The translations under genes and the position numbers were made by a program. A stretch of DNA of 51,264 nucleotides from Bacillota bacterium (GTDB lineage: Bacteria > Bacillota > Clostridia > Lachnospirales > Bianqueaceae). The notes under the pieces were generated by a model. It made no database searches. It was given only the letters and a program-made list of their open reading frames with translations, and had not been told where the DNA came from. The stretch is taken from contig JAFZQZ010000099.1 of assembly GCA_017620135.1 (NCBI GenBank), positions 1 through 51,264 of the forward strand, read 5' to 3'. How positions within the stretch are numbered: the stretch's first letter is position 1; each line of letters starts with the position of its first letter. Shown one piece after another: positions 8,195 through 16,449 of the stretch.

Positions 8195-8224
8195 ATGATA
8201 GCAGAAATCATCCTGAAAGTCCAA
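8195..8224 (-). promoter_or_regulatory. Promoter of the ABC-F gene
   Basis: On the minus strand: TTGGAC (8219-8224), an 18-bp spacer, and TATCAT (8195-8200), 40 bp before the start codon. It is back to back with the secD promoter. Confidence 0.55.
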
Positions 8225-8232
8225 TACGAATG

Positions 8233-8261
8233 TTGACAGAAGGGTAGAGAGGGAGTAAAAT
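8233..8261 (+). promoter_or_regulatory. Promoter of secD-secF-recJ
   Basis: TTGACA at 8233-8238, a 17-bp spacer and TAAAAT at 8256-8261: an almost perfect vegetative promoter, 38 bp before the secD ATG. Confidence 0.8.
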
Positions 8262-8298
8262 AATTTAGTTATGTTGTTTACAGAAAGGAACAGGTTGA

Positions 8299-9624
8299 AT
8301 GAAAAAACTGAAACCGGTCGCCATTCTCCTTGTGTGTCTGATCCTGATCGCTTTGATCGGCTGGATCACGTTCGGAGAATTTCCCGGCCTCGCTTCCAGA
8401 AGCGCCAAAAATATACATTTGGGCCTTGATCTGGCAGGAGGCGTCAGTATTACCTATCAGGCGGAGGATGGGGCAGTCCCGTCGGAAGAAGAAATGAAAG
8501 GTGCTCTTTCCGTTATTCAGCGTCGTTTGGATACAAAAGGGTATACCGAAGCGAGTGCGTATCTGGACGGAACCAACCGGATACGAGTCGAGATCCCCGG
8601 AGTGGAAGACGCCAGCAAAGCGGTCGAAGAGATAGGACGTACTGCCATGCTTGCTTTTTACGGACTTAACAGTATCGGCACTCATACAGGAGAGGATATC
8701 CTGAATATGGCAGCAAGGGGAGAAGCAGAACTGGTCGTTACCGGACAGTATATAAAATCTGCTTCTTTTCAGAAAGGCAAACTGAGTTCCGCCGGCAGTG
8801 TGGAACCATATGTCAAAGTAGAATTTGACGAGGAAGGAACCAGGCTCTTCGCGGAAGCTACCCAGAAATATTACGATAAACAGATCGCGATCATGCTGGA
8901 TGACAGTCTATGCAGTGAACCTCTGGTAAAGGTCGTGATCACAGACGGAATCGCTGTGATTTCCGGCATGAAGAGTGATCAAGAAGCACAGGATCTGGCT
9001 TCTGATATCATCGGCGGTGCGCTTCCCGTACAGCTTCAGGATATCGAACATCAGTCGGTTGGAGCCACGTTAGGACAGAACGCGCTGACGACCAGTATTC
9101 TCGCGGGGATCCTCGGATTTGCCGTGATCGTTCTGTTTATGCTGATCGTTTATCGCGTACCCGGCCTTGCAGCTTCCATTTCACTGTTTCTTTATGTATC
9201 ACTGGAACTGCTTATTTTCAATCTGCTGGGATGGACACTGACTCTGCCCGGTATAGCCGGTTTTATTCTGTCGATCGGTATGGCTGTCGACGCGAACGTC
9301 ATTATTTTTGCCCGTATCCGTGAAGAGATCGTACAGGGCCACACCATTCGTCTCTCGATCAGGAACGGATTCAGCAAAGCCTTATCCGCTATTCTGGACG
9401 GTAATATCACGACGCTGATCGCCGCGGTCGTACTGTATCTGTTCGGAAGCGGAACGATCCGCGGATTTGCCCAGACACTGGGCCTTGGTATTTTGCTCTC
9501 CATGGTTTCGGCATTGTTTGTCACCAGATTCCTTCTTGTGAATCTGATGAATATCTTCCCGGCGAAGAAAGGGCTTTACGCTGTTATTCATCTTCCGTGG
9601 AATACGAAAAGAAAGGAGGCCTGA
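8299..9624 (+). CDS. secD: Protein translocase subunit SecD
   Basis: A 441-residue inner-membrane protein that works with SecF to use the proton or sodium gradient to pull preproteins through SecYEG. A first membrane segment (about 6-26) is followed by LGLDLAGGVSITYQ, the SecD family signature, and an extracytoplasmic P1-like region with GRTAMLAFYG. The C-terminal half has five membrane segments beginning near residue 270, with the conserved GFILSIGMAVDANVIIFARI motif. Length is typical of Clostridia, shorter than in E. coli. It is first in an operon with secF (3-bp gap) and recJ. Confidence 0.92.
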   Translation: MKKLKPVAILLVCLILIALIGWITFGEFPGLASRSAKNIHLGLDLAGGVSITYQAEDGAVPSEEEMKGALSVIQRRLDTKGYTEASAYLDGTNRIRVEIPGVEDASKAVEEIGRTAMLAFYGLNSIGTHTGEDILNMAARGEAELVVTGQYIKSASFQKGKLSSAGSVEPYVKVEFDEEGTRLFAEATQKYYDKQIAIMLDDSLCSEPLVKVVITDGIAVISGMKSDQEAQDLASDIIGGALPVQLQDIEHQSVGATLGQNALTTSILAGILGFAVIVLFMLIVYRVPGLAASISLFLYVSLELLIFNLLGWTLTLPGIAGFILSIGMAVDANVIIFARIREEIVQGHTIRLSIRNGFSKALSAILDGNITTLIAAVVLYLFGSGTIRGFAQTLGLGILLSMVSALFVTRFLLVNLMNIFPAKKGLYAVIHLPWNTKRKEA

Positions 9625-9627
9625 TCG

Positions 9628-10515
9628 ATGAAGATCATAGAAAAACGAAAGATCTGGTTTATCATTTCTTTAGTGATCATCGCGGCAGGACTCATTTCAC
9701 TGATTTTCCGCGGACTGAATTTCGATATCGAATTCGCGGGCGGAACGATCATTCAGATCGAAATGCATCAGAAGCTGGCGGATCCTTCCGAATTATCCGG
9801 GATCGTCAAGGAGATCTCCGGTGATTCCAACCCTCAGATCCAGGCAGTCTCCGGTGCCATGGGAGATACGCAGATCCAGATCAAGGTAAAAGAGATCTCT
9901 CCTGAACAGATCACCGAAATGTATCAGAAGATCGCTGAGCAGTACGGTCTTGATCAGACGGAAAAGAAAGATCTGCTGGAACAGTCTTCCATCAGCCCGA
10001 TCATCAGTTCGGAAATGAAGAGAGCGGCCCTGATCTCAACGCTGATCGCGGGTGCCTTGATGCTGATCTATATTACCGTACGGTTCAGGGATATCTGTTT
10101 CGGACTTGGCGCGCTGATCCCGCTGATCCATGACTGTCTGATCGTTCTCAGTATGTATACAATCCTTCAGATCCCGGTCAACAATACCTTTATCGTTGCC
10201 CTTCTTACGATCGTCGGTTACTCGATCAACAATACGATCGTCGTATTTGACCGTATCCGTGAAAACAGACCGGTCTACAAACCGTTTGAACTGGATCGCC
10301 TCTGCGATGACAGTATTTTCCAGACTCTGGGAAGATCTCTCGGAACTTCCTTTACGACGGTCGTTATGATCCTGCTTCTGTTTGCGCTTGGCGTTCAGTC
10401 TCTTCGCTGGTTCGCGCTGCCGCTCCTGGTGGGAATGATTGCCGGTACATATTCATCTCTGTTTATCGCAAGTCCCGTCTGGTATTTGCTTGAGCAGAAA
10501 ATTCACAAATCCTGA
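9628..10515 (+). CDS. secF: Protein translocase subunit SecF
   Basis: A 295-residue partner of SecD. It shows an N-terminal membrane helix, the FDIEFAGGTIIQIE signature near residue 32, a short periplasmic region, then five membrane segments with TIVGYSINNTIVVFDRIREN, the conserved SecF motif. AAAGGAGG precedes the ATG. The stop is one base from the recJ start. The separate secD and secF genes contrast with the fused SecDF of Bacillus. Confidence 0.92.
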   Translation: MKIIEKRKIWFIISLVIIAAGLISLIFRGLNFDIEFAGGTIIQIEMHQKLADPSELSGIVKEISGDSNPQIQAVSGAMGDTQIQIKVKEISPEQITEMYQKIAEQYGLDQTEKKDLLEQSSISPIISSEMKRAALISTLIAGALMLIYITVRFRDICFGLGALIPLIHDCLIVLSMYTILQIPVNNTFIVALLTIVGYSINNTIVVFDRIRENRPVYKPFELDRLCDDSIFQTLGRSLGTSFTTVVMILLLFALGVQSLRWFALPLLVGMIAGTYSSLFIASPVWYLLEQKIHKS

Positions 10516-10516
10516 A

Positions 10517-12313
10517 ATGAATAAAGAAAAATGGATGATACGGGGTGGAAGAGCCGCCCCGATCGTCGAAAAATACGGTCTGGATCCTACACTGGCGCGC
10601 ATTCTGGCCGGACGATTGGGAAACAGCTCCGTAGAGGAATTTCTGGACCGTCAGGGCCCGCTTTTTGATCCTTCCTGTCTGATGGACGCGGATGGCGCGT
10701 CCATGATGCTGATCCGGGATCTTTCGAAAGGAGGTTCTGTCTGTATCGTAGGAGACTACGATGTGGACGGAGTCACGGCTACCGCCATTCTCTATCTGGG
10801 GCTTTCCAGTTTGTTTCCTTCCGCCGAGGTCGGATTTCGGATCCCGGAAAGAATGAGTGAAGGGTATGGGATCAGCCAGTCAATCGCGGAGGAGATCGCG
10901 GATCATGGTTTTACGCATGTGATCACCTGTGATAACGGTATCGCCGCTCCAAAGCCGATCGAATGGATGAAAGACCGAGGGATCCGTGTCATCGTGACGG
11001 ATCATCATGAGATCCCATATTCGGAGGTGAAGGAGGAGATCCTTCCAGGTGCGGATTATGTGATCGATCCACACAGAAAAGGAGACCTGTCTCCTCAAAA
11101 AGAGATCTGCGGGGCATTTGTCGCGCTCCAGCTCGTCCGTTTGATCTACAGGCAGCTTTTCCTGAATGCTTCGGAACCGGAGTGGATGAAACTCCTCTAT
11201 GGATACGCCGCATTTGGCACGATCTGTGACGTGATGCCGCTGACCGGACAAAACCGAAAACTTGCGTATCAGGGTATTCGTATTCTGAACGAAAGACCGT
11301 CTGTCGGCATACGCTGCCTGATGAATGTCGCCGAAGTAGGAATACTCGATCCCGTAACGATCGGATATCGGATCGGCCCGATGCTCAACGCGGGCGGACG
11401 CCTTGGCTCACAGAATAAATATGTCCATATTTTACTGTCCCATGATGAATCCCAGTGTTTGCAGATCGCGCGTGAACTGATGAACGCGAATCGGCTGCGT
11501 CAGGATATGACGGAGAAGGGCGTTGAAGATGGGATCAGGCAGCTGAAATCAGCATATTCCGACGATCTGGTCAAGGTCATTTATCTTCCTGATCTGCATG
11601 AAAGTATTGCCGGTCTGGTCGCCGGGAAAATCAAGGAACAGATCTACCGGCCTGTCCTTGTTCTGACCAAAGGTGAAGAAGGACTCAAGGGATCGGCCCG
11701 TTCGATCGAATCCTATATGATGGTCGATGAACTCGCAAAAGTAAGAGATCTCTTTACAAAAATGGGTGGACATGCGATGGCGGCAGGTTTTTCTCTGGCC
11801 GCGGCTTCCGGAGAGGAACAGAAAGTCGTTGAGCGTCTGAGAAGGGCTTTGAACGAGCGCTGTCAGTTATCAGAAGACGATCTGATCCCGACCGTATGGA
11901 TCGACGCGCAGCTCCAGCCGTCCGCTGTGACACTTCCGTTGATCGATCGACTGGAGCTGCTTGCGCCTTTCGGGGTGAAAAATCCCAAACCGCAGCTGGC
12001 ATGTCGTGGTTTAAGTCTTCTCCGGGCCAGGATCCGGGGAGCAAAAGGCAACGTGATCAGCCTTCTGCTTCATGATGAAGGTGGAGTGCTGGATGCGGTC
12101 TGCTTTGAAAGACCGATGATCGATGAACTGATCCGTCAGACGGAAGATCCGGGATCACTGATGGAAGAAATGGAGCACGGCATCTATTTTTCGACACCGA
12201 TCCCGGTGGATATCGTTTACGAAGCTTCGATCGACCGGTATTACGGATCGCCAAGAGTCAGGATCCAGGTCAAACATATTAGGTATAGCCAAATGAAGCC
12301 GAATCTGGTATAA
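10517..12313 (+). CDS. recJ: Single-stranded-DNA-specific exonuclease RecJ
   Basis: A DHH-family 5'-3' exonuclease for recombination and repair, 598 residues from the chosen ATG. The start is taken immediately after the secF stop because upstream in-frame codons lie inside secF; no clear ribosome site is visible, so coupling to secF is likely. Motifs: GDYDVDG (D80, D82, D84), TCDNGIA, TDHHE (162-164), then the DHHA1 region with GPMLNAGGRLGS and GGHAMAAGFSL, and an OB-fold tail. The 3' end contains the extended -10 promoter for apt. Confidence 0.9.
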   Translation: MNKEKWMIRGGRAAPIVEKYGLDPTLARILAGRLGNSSVEEFLDRQGPLFDPSCLMDADGASMMLIRDLSKGGSVCIVGDYDVDGVTATAILYLGLSSLFPSAEVGFRIPERMSEGYGISQSIAEEIADHGFTHVITCDNGIAAPKPIEWMKDRGIRVIVTDHHEIPYSEVKEEILPGADYVIDPHRKGDLSPQKEICGAFVALQLVRLIYRQLFLNASEPEWMKLLYGYAAFGTICDVMPLTGQNRKLAYQGIRILNERPSVGIRCLMNVAEVGILDPVTIGYRIGPMLNAGGRLGSQNKYVHILLSHDESQCLQIARELMNANRLRQDMTEKGVEDGIRQLKSAYSDDLVKVIYLPDLHESIAGLVAGKIKEQIYRPVLVLTKGEEGLKGSARSIESYMMVDELAKVRDLFTKMGGHAMAAGFSLAAASGEEQKVVERLRRALNERCQLSEDDLIPTVWIDAQLQPSAVTLPLIDRLELLAPFGVKNPKPQLACRGLSLLRARIRGAKGNVISLLLHDEGGVLDAVCFERPMIDELIRQTEDPGSLMEEMEHGIYFSTPIPVDIVYEASIDRYYGSPRVRIQVKHIRYSQMKPNLV

Positions 12314-12314
12314 T
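12306..12314 (+). promoter_or_regulatory. Extended -10 promoter of apt
   Basis: TGGTATAAT, a consensus -10 with a TG extension. It overlaps the recJ stop codon, and no good -35 is seen at the expected distance. The apt ATG is 39 bp downstream. Confidence 0.6.
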
Positions 12315-12352
12315 CGATACGGTAAGTATACTTTTTTACGGAGGATATACAC

Positions 12353-12865
12353 ATGGATCTTTCTAAAGTGATCAGAGAAATTCCTGATTTCCCTCAGGAG
12401 GGCGTTCTGTTTCGTGATATTACGACATTGTTAAAGGATCCGGCCGCGCTTCATGACGCGGTAGATCAGATCTGCGATCAGCTGAAGGACCTGGAGTTTG
12501 ATTATGTTCTCGGTCCGGAGTCAAGAGGTTTTATTTTCGGTGTTCCGGTAGCCTACGCAATGAATAAGGGATTCATCCCTGTCCGTAAGCCGGGCAAACT
12601 GCCGTGCGCGGTCATCAGAAAAGAATATGACCTCGAATATGGTTCCAATGTACTGGAGATCCACGCGGATGCTTTGAAAAAGGGTGATAAAGTTGTCGTG
12701 GTCGACGATCTGATCGCGACAGGCGGTACATCCAAAGCGATCTGTGAACTTGTGGAAGAGATCGGAGCAGAAGTCGTTTCGATGAATTTCCTGATCGAAC
12801 TGAAAGATCTGAACGGACGTGAGATCCTGAAAGACTATAACGTTCAATCGATTATCGCTTACTGA
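12353..12865 (+). CDS. apt: Adenine phosphoribosyltransferase
   Basis: A 170-residue salvage enzyme forming AMP from adenine and PRPP. It contains the flavodoxin-like PRPP loop VVVVDDLIATGGTSKA (about 116-131) and the N-terminal base-binding region IREIPDFPQEGVLFRDITTL typical of APRT. PESRGFIFG gives the first conserved loop. Length is exactly usual. ACGGAGG lies before the ATG. The PRPP synthetase of the window is at 31047. In many Bacillota apt lies beside recJ and relA; relA is absent here. Confidence 0.94.
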   Translation: MDLSKVIREIPDFPQEGVLFRDITTLLKDPAALHDAVDQICDQLKDLEFDYVLGPESRGFIFGVPVAYAMNKGFIPVRKPGKLPCAVIRKEYDLEYGSNVLEIHADALKKGDKVVVVDDLIATGGTSKAICELVEEIGAEVVSMNFLIELKDLNGREILKDYNVQSIIAY

Positions 12866-12881
12866 TATTAGGAGGTGCCAG

Positions 12882-13820
12882 ATGAAACAATGGGAACCCA
12901 TGTTTATGGATCCCGAGTTTAAAGAGACGATCTGGGGCGGGACCCGCATCATGAGTCTCTTCAGCAAAAGGATCCCTTCGGCACATACGGGTGAATCATG
13001 GGAAGTTTCCGCTCATGAGAATGGCCAGAGCAAGATCAGAAACGGTTTTCTTGCGGGCATGACGCTGAGAGAAGCGGTAGCGAAATATCCGGCCGAGATC
13101 CTCGGATATCAGGTGATGAGAGAGACAGGCGGCCATTTTCCGTTGATCGTAAAGCTGATCGATGCCAGTGATGATCTGTCTATCCAGGTCCATCCCAACG
13201 ACGAACAGGCACTTCGGATCGAAGGTCCGACAGGGCGTGGTAAAACCGAGATGTGGTATATCATTGATGCCGAATCGGATTCTCAGCTGATCTATGGTCT
13301 GAAAAAAGACATGACGAAAGAGCAGTTTGAAGAAGCGGTCCGGGATGGCAGCATTGAGGATAAGGTAAACTATGTACCGGTCAAGCGCGGAGACGCGTTC
13401 TTCATCCCGGCCGGAACACTGCACGCGATCGGATCCGGGATCGTCCTCGCGGAGATCCAGCAGAGCTCCGATACCACGTATCGTGTCTATGACTACGGAA
13501 GACTTGGACTGGATGGGAATCCGAGACCTCTGCATATTGAAAAAGCGCTGCAGGTCACGAATCTTGCCAGCAGTAAGGGCGAGGAATACGCCGATATCCA
13601 GGAAGGGATCGTTTGTCCTTTCTTCCAGGTATATAAGCGCAACCTTCGCGGTATTCAGGAAATCGCCGTTACGCTCGATCATTTCCAGATCATTATGATC
13701 CTGGAAGGCAGCGGAAAAGTTGACGGAAAACCTTTCAGAAAAGGAGATACGATCCTTCTTCCCGCTGCGGGAGAGACGATCGGACTCGAAGGAAGAGCCA
13801 TTTATCTCCAGATCCTGTAA
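12882..13820 (+). CDS. manA: Mannose-6-phosphate isomerase, class I
   Basis: A 312-residue zinc enzyme interconverting mannose-6-phosphate and fructose-6-phosphate. The short class I form of Bacillota is shown by ETIWGGTRI near the start, the zinc site IQVHPND (Gln-x-His), a glutamate in GKTEMWYI, and the late histidine in AGTLHAIGSGI. TTAGGAGGTG precedes the ATG. The stop is nine bases from the 5' end of rnpB. It could take in mannose released by the GH125 enzyme encoded at 24756, once phosphorylated; that link is inference. Confidence 0.92.
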   Translation: MKQWEPMFMDPEFKETIWGGTRIMSLFSKRIPSAHTGESWEVSAHENGQSKIRNGFLAGMTLREAVAKYPAEILGYQVMRETGGHFPLIVKLIDASDDLSIQVHPNDEQALRIEGPTGRGKTEMWYIIDAESDSQLIYGLKKDMTKEQFEEAVRDGSIEDKVNYVPVKRGDAFFIPAGTLHAIGSGIVLAEIQQSSDTTYRVYDYGRLGLDGNPRPLHIEKALQVTNLASSKGEEYADIQEGIVCPFFQVYKRNLRGIQEIAVTLDHFQIIMILEGSGKVDGKPFRKGDTILLPAAGETIGLEGRAIYLQIL

Positions 13821-13828
13821 GATTGTTT

Positions 13829-14158
13829 CGAGTTTCTCAGGGAATCGCGCTTTTTAAGTGAGGAAAGTCCGAGCTCCAAAGGGCAGGATGCTGGATAACG
13901 TCCAGTAGAGGTGACTCTCAGGAAAGTGCAGCAGAAAAGAAACCGCCACGATCGTGGTAAGGGTGAAACGGCGAGGTAAGAGCTCACCGCCTTTCTGGTG
14001 ACAGAAAGGGTCAGTGTAAACCCCATCCGGAGCAAGACCAAACAGAGGGCGATACGGTGGCCCGCCGTGCCTTCGGGTAGGTCGCTGGAGGCTGTCGGCA
14101 ACGGCAGTCCAAGATAGATGATTCCCCAATGACAGAACTCGGCTTATCGAGGGACTCG
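13829..14158 (+). ncRNA. rnpB: RNase P RNA, class A
   Basis: The catalytic RNA that matures tRNA 5' ends. P1 forms from CGAGTTTCTC (13829-13838) with GAGGGACTCG (14149-14158), using G-U pairs. Conserved regions are present: GAGGAAAGTCCGAGCTCC at the 5' side, GTAAGAGCTCACC, AAACCCCATCCGGAGCAAG, the L15 loop CCTTCGGGTAGG that contacts the tRNA CCA end, and ACAGAACTCGGCTTA at the 3' side. The CATCCGGAGCAAGACCAAA segment is of the ancestral class A type of Clostridia. No promoter is visible in the nine bases after manA, so it may be processed from a manA transcript or use a promoter inside manA. Confidence 0.93.
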
Positions 14159-14172
14159 TTTCAATAAAAAAG

Positions 14173-14214
14173 AAAAACCTGTGAAGAATGAATCATCATT
14201 TTTCACAGGTTTTT
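14173..14214. terminator. Bidirectional terminator after rnpB
   Basis: A 13-bp perfect stem (AAAAACCTGTGAA 14173-14185 with TTCACAGGTTTTT 14202-14214) with A-rich and T-rich flanks on both sides. It serves rnpB and the convergent gene at 14239. Confidence 0.85.
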
Positions 14215-14238
14215 TCTTTCTTCTGACGGATGACTGGA

Positions 14239-15012
14239 TCATCTGTCTCCGGCTGCCGCAGCGAGCTGGATCAGGTTGCGATAGCTGTAGTGGAGACAGT
14301 CAAAGGGATCTCTGGGACAGACATCCTGTTCGATCACGATGGAGGAACAGCCGACTTCCTGACAGGCTTTGAAGCAGTCAAACAGATTCAGGTTTCCCTC
14401 TCCGACCTCGGCGAAAACAGGCGTCATGCCGACCACGGCAAAGTCTTTAAAATGACATACATCGACCCGGTCATGCAGATGATAGCGGATGAAATCCGCC
14501 GGATTCATTCCACCCATCTGCAGCCAGTATGTGTCGGGGATGAAATGGTAGGTCTCAGAATCTGTATTCTGGAGCAGATAATCCATGATCAGCCGGCCTT
14601 CCAGAAGTTGAAACTCGAAATTATGATTGTGATAGGCGAACTGAAGTCCTGCTTTTTTGATCGTCTCAGCGATCTCACGTGATTTCTTGACGAACAGGAA
14701 CAGCTGATGAATATCGGATCTTGCTTCGTTCGGCATAGCGCCAAGACCGATCACCGGGCAGTTCATCCGTTTATGTTCTTCAATGAGAGCGGGAAGGTCA
14801 TTTTGCATTCTCTCCCAGGGAGAATGTGTGCAGCATACATCCATCTCATATTTACGGACCAGTTTTTCCAGTTCGATCGGATCGACAGGACCGAAACCGG
14901 AGATCTGGATCGTTTCAAATCCTTCATCCTGACAGTACTGGAATACCTTTTCTATACCACTCAGATCTTTGGTATAGTCTCTGAGCGTATAAAGCTGACC
15001 GCCTAGTTTCAT
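14239..15012 (-). CDS. Sugar phosphate isomerase/epimerase, xylose isomerase-like TIM barrel
   Basis: A 257-residue protein of the AP_endonuc_2 family (IolE/IolI, hydroxypyruvate isomerase, tagatose epimerase relatives), which bind a divalent metal in a TIM barrel. Visible family features: GGQLYTLRDYTK at the start, CCTHSPW, a FAYHNHNFEF strand with the metal histidine, PDTYWLQMGG, VCHFKDF, and IVIEQDV with the final glutamate. Proteins of this group often act with Gfo/Idh/MocA dehydrogenases, such as the one encoded at 21046, but the two are not linked here. Its own consensus promoter lies at 15041-15069 and GGGAG before the ATG. Confidence 0.8.
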   Translation of the reverse strand: MKLGGQLYTLRDYTKDLSGIEKVFQYCQDEGFETIQISGFGPVDPIELEKLVRKYEMDVCCTHSPWERMQNDLPALIEEHKRMNCPVIGLGAMPNEARSDIHQLFLFVKKSREIAETIKKAGLQFAYHNHNFEFQLLEGRLIMDYLLQNTDSETYHFIPDTYWLQMGGMNPADFIRYHLHDRVDVCHFKDFAVVGMTPVFAEVGEGNLNLFDCFKACQEVGCSSIVIEQDVCPRDPFDCLHYSYRNLIQLAAAAGDR

Positions 15013-15040
15013 GTGGTATCTCCCTTCCGTTTTTCTTGTT

Positions 15041-15069
15041 ATTATAGAATCGTTTCATTGATTTTTCAA
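15041..15069 (-). promoter_or_regulatory. Promoter of the TIM-barrel epimerase
   Basis: On the minus strand: TTGAAA (15064-15069), a 17-bp spacer, TATAAT (15041-15046). Its -35 box directly abuts the -35 box of the divergent thyA promoter. Confidence 0.75.
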
Positions 15070-15086
15070 CCCTTCCGTTGTATACT
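15058..15086 (+). promoter_or_regulatory. Promoter of thyA-folA
   Basis: TTGATT (15058-15063), 17 bp, TATACT (15081-15086), 47 bp before the thyA start. Confidence 0.7.
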
Positions 15087-15133
15087 TATATAGATACGAA
15101 TGTATTTGAAAAGAGCAGGAAAGGGGCCGTTTT

Positions 15134-15925
15134 ATGAGTGATTATGACCGTCAGTATCTTCGAATCGTAGAGGATATTCTTGATCACGGATACTATGCAC
15201 AAAACCGCACAGGAATTCCCACCTATAAGCTTCCGCACCAGATCATGCAATTTGATCTGGAAAAAGAGTTTCCCATTCTTACGACCAAAAAAGTAGCTTT
15301 TAAAACAGCGGTGAAGGAGATCCTGTGGATCTATCAGCAGCAGTCCAATGACGTCAGAAAGCTGCAGGAAGAAAACGTCCATATCTGGGATGAATGGATG
15401 CTGGAAGACGGGACGATCGGTACCGCCTATGGCTATGTCATTCGCAAATACCATCAGATGGATCAGCTGCTGCATGATCTGAAAAACGATCCTCAGAGCC
15501 GTCGTATGATGGTCAACCTGTGGCAGATCCCGGAACTTCCTACTGGTTCGCTGGCTCCGTGCTGTTTTCTGTCGATCTGGGATGTCACGGATGGGAGACT
15601 AAACTGTATGCTGGTCCAGCGCAGCGGCGATATGGGACTTGGTGTTCCGTTCAATACGACGCAATATGCTGTTCTGACCCATCTGATCGCACAGTCTGTC
15701 GGACTGAGACCCGGCCTCTTGACTCATGTGATCAGCAACGCGCATGTGTATGAAAACCAGGTAGATCCGCTGAAGGTCCAGCTTTCCCGCAAGGATCAGG
15801 CCTATCCCGCGCCAAAGCTCGTGATCGATCCTTCCATCACGGATTTTTATGAGTTTAGACCTAAACATATTCGACTGGTGGATTATCAGTTCCACGACAA
15901 AATAAAAATGGAGGTGGCAGTCTGA
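15134..15925 (+). CDS. thyA: Thymidylate synthase
   Basis: A 263-residue ThyA-type enzyme methylating dUMP to dTMP with methylene-tetrahydrofolate. Motifs in order: [15 protein letters not shown] near the start, the [10 protein letters not shown] region, RRMMVNLW, the catalytic cysteine in [12 protein letters not shown] (PCC, where E. coli has PCH), [13 protein letters not shown], and NAHVYENQ binding dUMP. AGGAAAGG precedes the ATG. It is coupled to folA by a one-base stop/start overlap (TGATG), joining dTMP synthesis to regeneration of the dihydrofolate it makes. Confidence 0.95.
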   Translation: MSDYDRQYLRIVEDILDHGYYAQNRTGIPTYKLPHQIMQFDLEKEFPILTTKKVAFKTAVKEILWIYQQQSNDVRKLQEENVHIWDEWMLEDGTIGTAYGYVIRKYHQMDQLLHDLKNDPQSRRMMVNLWQIPELPTGSLAPCCFLSIWDVTDGRLNCMLVQRSGDMGLGVPFNTTQYAVLTHLIAQSVGLRPGLLTHVISNAHVYENQVDPLKVQLSRKDQAYPAPKLVIDPSITDFYEFRPKHIRLVDYQFHDKIKMEVAV

Positions 15926-16449
15926 TGTTATCTCTCATCGTCGCGATCGCGTCGGATTACGCGATCGGCCGTAAAGGGACGCTTCCCTGGCACATTTCCG
16001 ATGACCTGAAGCATTTTAAACGTATTACCCGCGGCCATACGATCCTGATGGGTATGAATACTTTTATTTCTCTGCCAGGCGTCCTTCCGAAAAGAAAACA
16101 TATCGTGATCGCGGACGATCCTACTTTCAATGTGGACCATCCGCAGGTCGAAGTACGCAGAGATCTTTTTGCCGCGCTGGAAGAGTGCCGGAAAGCAGAT
16201 GAGGAGATCTTTGTGATCGGTGGAGGCAGTGTTTACAGACAGTCTCTGCCTTATGTTGACAGGCTCTATATCACATGGATCGATATGACGGTTCCGGACG
16301 CGGATACATTCTTCCCACAGATCTCTGAAGAAGAATGGCAGGCGGTCTATGAAAGCGAACCTTTCTACGATGAAGAGAACGCTGTCTCGTACCGTTTTGT
16401 CAATTATGAACGCAAACACGCTGAAAAAGGTCTTTCGGAGCAAGTATGA
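15925..16449 (+). CDS. folA: Dihydrofolate reductase
   Basis: A 174-residue DHFR that reduces dihydrofolate with NADPH. IVAIASDYAIGRKGTLPWHISDDLKHFKRIT carries the Met20-type loop and the active-site aspartate (quoted in parts: GTLPWH and SDDLKHF). FVIGGGSVYRQSLPYVDRLYIT is the NADPH-binding GG region. In the MGRxTF segment the usual arginine is Met (MGMNTF); that arginine normally contacts the NADPH 2'-phosphate, so cofactor contacts may differ. AATGGAGGTGG lies before the ATG. The stop overlaps the next start by four bases. Confidence 0.92.
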   Translation: MLSLIVAIASDYAIGRKGTLPWHISDDLKHFKRITRGHTILMGMNTFISLPGVLPKRKHIVIADDPTFNVDHPQVEVRRDLFAALEECRKADEEIFVIGGGSVYRQSLPYVDRLYITWIDMTVPDADTFFPQISEEEWQAVYESEPFYDEENAVSYRFVNYERKHAEKGLSEQV

